From positions 1-9,741 of the forward strand of contig CAMWMM010000147.1 in assembly GCA_947175285.1 (NCBI GenBank): DNA of 9,741 nucleotides, given 5' to 3'. The notes beneath the pieces were generated by a model, which saw only the letters and a program-made list of their open reading frames with translations, did not search any database and was not told the DNA's origin. The DNA is from an uncultured Lachnospiraceae bacterium (GTDB lineage: Bacteria > Bacillota_A > Clostridia > Lachnospirales > Lachnospiraceae). Within the stretch, counting starts at the first letter, position 1, and every line of letters starts with the position of its first letter. A program made the position numbers and the translations under genes. This document shows, in pieces, positions 6,330 to 9,741 of this stretch.

Positions 6330-7406
6330 CTAATCATCGCTTCCAGTATACGCATCCACACTCTCATAGGGGATTCCGGCAAAAGTCTTTAATATAGCCT
6401 CAAAAATAACTCTTGCCCCTTTAGAGGGAACTGCCATACCTATCTGCTTTCTGACTGATTCTTTAGCGCCTTCAAAAACATAATCATCTGGAAACGTCTG
6501 AAGCCTTGCCCTTTCCCTGTTTGTCAATGCCCTCGGTTCAGCATAATGGTAAATATGTGTCCCTCCGCCTCCGGAACCCGTCACTGTATACGCCGGCTTG
6601 TCAGGATCTAATCTTTTATATATCTGACTGATTTTTGCCCCTTTAACATTCAGCTTAAGTCTTTCCGGAAGGTCTGCTGAAAACGCATTCTGCCCCGGCT
6701 TAATATAATTCAATCTCTCTACTACCTGTGCCGACTGCTTTGTCAGCTCATTATTCGCCGCATCAGCGGGAATAGGAGGAATTTCAATCGCCGTTCTGCA
6801 GGTCACATCAATATCCTTATAGGGCGCAGGACTAGGTATCCTAAATTCATAGGGTAAATCTTTCCGTATGCCCACAATAATCATACGATGTCTTGCCTGC
6901 GGAACACCATACTCCTCAAATTTATACAAATTAGGATATATTCTGTATCCAGCCTTAATCAAATCATCTTTTATTTTTTCAAAAGCTTTTCCCTCATTCG
7001 CACTTTTCAGCCCGCCGACATTTTCGGCAAGAAACCATAAAGGCTGATATTTCTTCAATACTTTTACACCATATGTATATAACGGTCCGAAAGTCCCATT
7101 AAATCCTTTTTGCTCACCTACAACAGAGAAATCATTGCATGGAAATCCAAACGCTAACGCATCAATATCCCCTAATGGTTCTATATCCAGTTTTCTTACA
7201 TCGCCACAGATAACGCTCTCCTCATCCTCTGGGCATATATTCCTCCGATATGTATTACAGGTATCTAAATCATAATCATTTGCCCATTTATGAACTATCT
7301 TGTATTCTGGATCATCTATCTTGGCAGTTATAGCAGCAAGCGCAAGTCCTCCCGGTCCGCAAAACAATTCCCCAAGTCTGAACTCCTTTACATCTTCTGC
7401 ATTCAT
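6330..7406 (-). CDS. DNA (cytosine-5) methyltransferase, operon A
   Basis: The 358-residue protein has the cytosine-5 methyltransferase motifs: ELFCGPGG (13-20), GFPCNDFS with catalytic Cys90 (87-94), ENV (128-130), QARHR (170-174), RERARLQTFPDDY (297-309) and GMAVP (323-327). Motif IV has Asn in place of the usual Gln after Pro-Cys, and motif X has Met in place of Asn, so it belongs to a divergent subgroup unrelated to the operon B enzyme. It sits directly before the restriction nuclease and is expected to protect the same site. The ribosome binding site is GGAGATAAAG. Together with the nuclease it looks more GC-rich than the flanking genes, which hints that the pair moved as a unit into an AT-rich background. 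Confidence 0.95.
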   Translation of the reverse strand: MNAEDVKEFRLGELFCGPGGLALAAITAKIDDPEYKIVHKWANDYDLDTCNTYRRNICPEDEESVICGDVRKLDIEPLGDIDALAFGFPCNDFSVVGEQKGFNGTFGPLYTYGVKVLKKYQPLWFLAENVGGLKSANEGKAFEKIKDDLIKAGYRIYPNLYKFEEYGVPQARHRMIIVGIRKDLPYEFRIPSPAPYKDIDVTCRTAIEIPPIPADAANNELTKQSAQVVERLNYIKPGQNAFSADLPERLKLNVKGAKISQIYKRLDPDKPAYTVTGSGGGGTHIYHYAEPRALTNRERARLQTFPDDYVFEGAKESVRKQIGMAVPSKGARVIFEAILKTFAGIPYESVDAYTGSDD

Positions 7407-7458
7407 TATACTTTATCTCCATTTTCTAAAATAAATTCTCTGTTAGAAGAAACACCTT

Positions 7459-8133
7459 TTATGGAAGTTCAAAATTATCTGTATTGTACTTTTCTGTATT
7501 ATGCATCATCAATTTCATATAATAGTCCAATGATCTGCTTATATATTTTTTGTTTATTCCATAATTATCTGCCTGCAAACATACATTTTTCCCCGGAATC
7601 TTCTCTCCCTTTTTTAGCACCAGAATCCTTGATTCACTAAGCACATGTTCTTTACTCAACCACTCAATTGGGACAATCCCTTCAAATGTTGCCCTACCAG
7701 TTGGTTGATCGCTTCTTCTATCCCAGCCAACTGTAAAAAAAACGAAATAATGAGGTAAATTTTTTTCTCTAGCGCGAAAATTCAGTTTATTCCACTCAAT
7801 AAGAAACCACTCTCCTCCCTCACGTGTTGCTTTGATATCAATTAAAGTTTCATTTATATTAGTGTCTTGATTGTCATACTCACCTCTTTGGTAAACAGAA
7901 AAATCCAACGGAATCTTTCCTGCATCGGGATAATTTTTTTCAATAATCCTTTTAAACGCTACCTCAGCAATTTTACCTATTAAATTGTCTCGTGCTATCT
8001 CTTGTACATCTCTTGCCTTAATATCATTCTGACCAAATTCGATATCTTGTTGGGTTGGGGCACTTTGCTCAGAAAACTCTATACAAAGATTCAAATCTTC
8101 CTCTGAAAGAATATATTCTATTGGACACTTCAT
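7459..8133 (-). CDS. PD-(D/E)XK nuclease-like protein, first gene of operon A
   Basis: I do not recognise the family by name, but the 224 residues show a restriction-nuclease core: a helix LIGKIAEVAFKRI with Glu57, a Tyr/Asp-rich strand (YQRGEYDNQDTN), then LIDIKAT with D99 and K101 as the D-x-K pair, followed by beta-rich sequence (HYFVFFTVGW) and a tail of charged helices. The layout E...D...(D/E)xK fits the PD-(D/E)XK fold. It has a strong ribosome binding site (GAGGAGGAACAGCAG) and leads the operon ahead of the methyltransferase. It could be a second restriction subunit, an independent nuclease acting on the same methylation mark, or an accessory factor. It is AT-rich compared with the next two genes. 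Confidence 0.7.
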   Translation of the reverse strand: MKCPIEYILSEEDLNLCIEFSEQSAPTQQDIEFGQNDIKARDVQEIARDNLIGKIAEVAFKRIIEKNYPDAGKIPLDFSVYQRGEYDNQDTNINETLIDIKATREGGEWFLIEWNKLNFRAREKNLPHYFVFFTVGWDRRSDQPTGRATFEGIVPIEWLSKEHVLSESRILVLKKGEKIPGKNVCLQADNYGINKKYISRSLDYYMKLMMHNTEKYNTDNFELP

Positions 8134-8187
8134 CTGCTGTTCCTCCTCTATGGATTTATAACTTTCTTCTCATAACTGCTACTATAT

Positions 8188-8202
8188 AAGCCTTTTAGGC
8201 TT
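8188..8202. repeat. Palindrome AAGCCT-TTT-AGGCTT in the operon A leader
   Basis: Perfect six-base arms around a three-base spacer, about 55 bases before the first gene of operon A. On the plus strand it is followed by a T-rich stretch; on the transcribed minus strand there is no T-run, so it is not a terminator for operon A. It could be an operator or a leader hairpin. Confidence 0.35.
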
Positions 8203-8292
8203 CTTTTCTAAAAACTACTTACTTTTCCCTAAAATACATGGTACATCTCAAAAATACGACACTCCATGCCATTAAACAAAGATACATTTTAG

Positions 8293-8323
8293 ATTATAGG
8301 CTATTTACATTGTTATCTTTCAA
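8293..8323 (-). promoter_or_regulatory. Candidate promoter of operon A (proximal)
   Basis: Minus-strand TTGAAA (8323-8318) and a perfect TATAAT (8298-8293) are separated by 19 bases, longer than the ideal 17. It would give a transcript leader of about 150 bases before the nuclease-like gene. Confidence 0.3.
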
Positions 8324-8388
8324 AATAATAATATTTCTTCCGATTAAAAACCACGAGTATGTATACGCCCATTTTTTAACATAAAATT

Positions 8389-8397
8389 ATTATAGCA
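8389..8397 (-). promoter_or_regulatory. Candidate extended -10 promoter of operon A (distal)
   Basis: The minus strand reads TGCTATAAT, a perfect -10 hexamer with the TG extension that can replace a good -35. The sequence 17 bases upstream (TTCCGC) is a poor -35. It points toward operon A. Confidence 0.3.
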
Positions 8398-8526
8398 TTT
8401 TTTCAAATTTTGCGGAACATCTTTTGTCAATATAAGCACTGATGGTAAATTGTATGAAACCCTCGAAAGAGTATATTGATTTATAGTATGGCACCGCCTA
8501 CAACTTTTCCACTGTTGCAAAATTTC

Positions 8527-8558
8527 AAAAAGGGCTTCCCGATTTCTCGGAAAGCCCC
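8527..8558 (-). terminator. Terminator after tuf (island-side copy)
   Basis: On the minus strand a stem GGGCTT...AAGCCC (8552-8557 with 8532-8537), extended by CCGA/TCGG, is followed by a five-T tract (8527-8531). It begins 22 bases after the tuf stop. It separates tuf transcription from operon A. If the island inserted at the tuf end, this terminator arrived with it. Confidence 0.85.
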
Positions 8559-8579
8559 ATAAAGTCTAGCTTTTACTAT

Positions 8580-8633
8580 TTATTCAATGATAGTAGCCAC
8601 ACGGCCTGAACCAACTGTTCTACCACCCTCACG
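8580..8633 (-). repeat. Right boundary repeat: 3' end of the intact tuf gene
   Basis: This is the same 54-base segment as 358-411, here as the in-frame end of the complete tuf gene. The two copies share only this stretch; past the stop codon the sequences are unrelated. It is the right-hand repeat of the island. Confidence 0.88.
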
Positions 8634-9741
8634 GATAGCGAATGTAAGACCCTGCTCCATAGCGATAGGATGAATCAATTCGATTGTCATCTCTACGTTA
8701 TCACCAGGCATGCACATTTCTGTACCATCCGGTAAGTTACATACACCTGTTACGTCTGTTGTTCTGAAGTAGAACTGAGGTCTGTAGTTGTTGAAGAAAG
8801 GAGTATGACGTCCACCTTCATCTTTTGTTAAAACGTAAACCTGAGCTGTAAATTTCTTGTGGCATGTTACAGAACCCGGTTTTGCAAGAACCTGACCTCT
8901 TTCGATGTCTGTTCTCTGGATACCACGAAGCAGAACACCGATGTTATCACCAGCCTGTGCCTCATCCAGTAACTTACGGAACATTTCAATACCTGTTACA
9001 ACGGATTTCTGTGTTTCTTCCTTAACACCAACGATTTCAACATCATCAGACATATGAAGTGTACCACGCTCTACTCTACCTGTAGCAACAGTACCACGGC
9101 CTGTGATAGAGAATACGTCCTCTACAGGCATCAGGAAAGGCTTATCTGTATCACGCTGAGGATCCGGAATATAAGAGTCAACTGTTGACATTAATTCCAT
9201 AATCTTGTCGCCCCACTCACCGTTAGGATCTTCCAGAGCTTTCAAAGCGGAACCTTTGATAATCGGGCAGTCTGTGAATTCATACTCTTCAAGCTGCTCT
9301 GTGATTTCCATTTCTACTAATTCAAGTAACTCAGGATCATCTACCATATCGCATTTGTTCATGAATACTACGATATAAGGTACACCTACCTGACGGGATA
9401 ATAAGATGTGCTCTTTTGTCTGAGCCATAACACCGTCAGTAGCTGCAACAACAAGGATAGCACCATCCATCTGAGCTGCACCTGTGATCATGTTCTTTAC
9501 ATAGTCAGCATGTCCAGGACAGTCAACGTGTGCATAGTGTCTCTTCTCTGTCTCGTACTCAACGTGAGCAGTAGAAATTGTAATACCTCTTTCTCTCTCT
9601 TCCGGAGCTTTATCGATATTCTCGAAATCTGTAGCTGTGTTACCTGCTACTCTTTCAGCAAGTACCTTTGTGATAGCAGCCGTTAAAGTTGTTTTACCAT
9701 GGTCAACGTGACCGATGGTACCAATATTACAATGGGGTTTA
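8580..9741 (-). CDS. tuf: Elongation factor Tu (5' end outside the window)
   Basis: EF-Tu is the GTPase that delivers aminoacyl-tRNA to the ribosome. The frame runs through the right edge and gives 386 residues starting [10 protein letters not shown]; compared with the E. coli protein about the first 10 residues are missing. Visible GTPase motifs are GHVDHGKT (P-loop), the switch I sequence [20 protein letters not shown] and the GSAL motif. Domains II and III follow, ending [17 protein letters not shown]. An internal Met at 9491 is not the start. The sequence is of the clostridial type and the codon use is typical of a highly expressed gene. The last 54 bases are duplicated at 358-411, so the present C-terminal codons may have been supplied by the inserted island with only silent changes. 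Confidence 0.98.
   Translation of the reverse strand, partial: KPHCNIGTIGHVDHGKTTLTAAITKVLAERVAGNTATDFENIDKAPEERERGITISTAHVEYETEKRHYAHVDCPGHADYVKNMITGAAQMDGAILVVAATDGVMAQTKEHILLSRQVGVPYIVVFMNKCDMVDDPELLELVEMEITEQLEEYEFTDCPIIKGSALKALEDPNGEWGDKIMELMSTVDSYIPDPQRDTDKPFLMPVEDVFSITGRGTVATGRVERGTLHMSDDVEIVGVKEETQKSVVTGIEMFRKLLDEAQAGDNIGVLLRGIQRTDIERGQVLAKPGSVTCHKKFTAQVYVLTKDEGGRHTPFFNNYRPQFYFRTTDVTGVCNLPDGTEMCMPGDNVEMTIELIHPIAMEQGLTFAIREGGRTVGSGRVATIIE

Larger units (their letters stand above)
8134..8526. other. Non-coding leader between tuf terminator and operon A
   Basis: No credible gene is seen on either strand. It holds the candidate promoters listed separately and a short palindrome. I looked for a controller (C-protein) gene or tRNA and found neither. 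Confidence 0.5.
412..8633. mobile_element. Putative defence island integrated into the 3' end of tuf
   Basis: The interval between the two tuf-end repeats contains only DNA-modification and nuclease genes plus decayed fragments. Each boundary repeat is joined to unrelated sequence on its non-shared side, and each tuf end has its own distinct terminator. That is the layout produced by insertion at a gene end that restores the gene. No integrase, transposase or relaxase could be found in any frame, so the mechanism is unknown. The alternative is a second tuf gene lost by deletion down to its last 17 codons. Confidence 0.6.

Noticed and set aside
7290..7640. 116-codon plus-strand frame across the start of the operon A methyltransferase
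   Set aside because: It lies opposite two well-supported genes and has no motif or ribosome binding site.
8425..8430. Perfect TTGACA on the minus strand as a -35 box for operon A
   Set aside because: No -10-like hexamer lies 16-18 bases downstream; the nearest TATAAT is about 30 bases away.
412..8579. CRISPR array, tRNA gene or insertion sequence inside the island
   Set aside because: No regularly spaced repeats, cloverleaf or transposase-like frame was found by eye.

Overview
The window comes from a low-GC Gram-positive bacterium, most likely a clostridium of the Lachnospiraceae type. This rests on the EF-Tu sequence at the right edge, the AT-rich intergenic DNA and the strong purine-rich ribosome binding sites. 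Every gene I accept lies on the minus strand and reads from right to left.

Layout from right to left: (1) tuf (EF-Tu), nearly complete, its first ~10 codons cut off by the window edge, with its own terminator just downstream. (2) A ~0.45 kb non-coding leader with candidate promoters. (3) Operon A: a PD-(D/E)XK nuclease-like protein, a cytosine-5 DNA methyltransferase, a restriction endonuclease with a FokI-like cleavage domain, and a Vsr mismatch endonuclease. (4) A ~0.6 kb gap holding a wrecked DUF1016-type nuclease gene. (5) Operon B: a second cytosine-5 methyltransferase, a DUF262 (ParB/GmrS-like) protein and a HEPN protein with an R-x4-H RNase motif. The three genes are packed with no spacing. 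(6) A ~0.4 kb stretch with one decayed coding fragment. (7) A second copy of the last 54 bases of tuf (52/54 identical), followed by a second, unrelated terminator. (8) The start of an unrecognised gene running off the left edge.

The main structural result is that the whole 8.2 kb defence cluster is bounded by direct repeats of the 3' end of tuf. Each copy matches the other only over the last 17 codons plus stop. This is the pattern left when an element inserts into the end of a gene, restores the reading frame with its own copy of the end, and displaces the original end together with its terminator. I find no integrase inside, so the island is either non-autonomous, decayed, or inserted by a different route such as the long-target-duplication insertions reported for restriction-modification genes.

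Functionally, operon A looks like a cytosine-methylating Type IIS-like restriction-modification system with Vsr to repair T:G mismatches arising from 5-methylcytosine deamination. Operon B is the least conventional part: methyltransferase, DUF262 and HEPN encoded as one translationally coupled unit. It may be a separate defence system in which the methyltransferase marks self and DUF262-HEPN is the effector. Alternatively, the two methyltransferases may jointly protect the two strands of one asymmetric site cut by the operon A nuclease.
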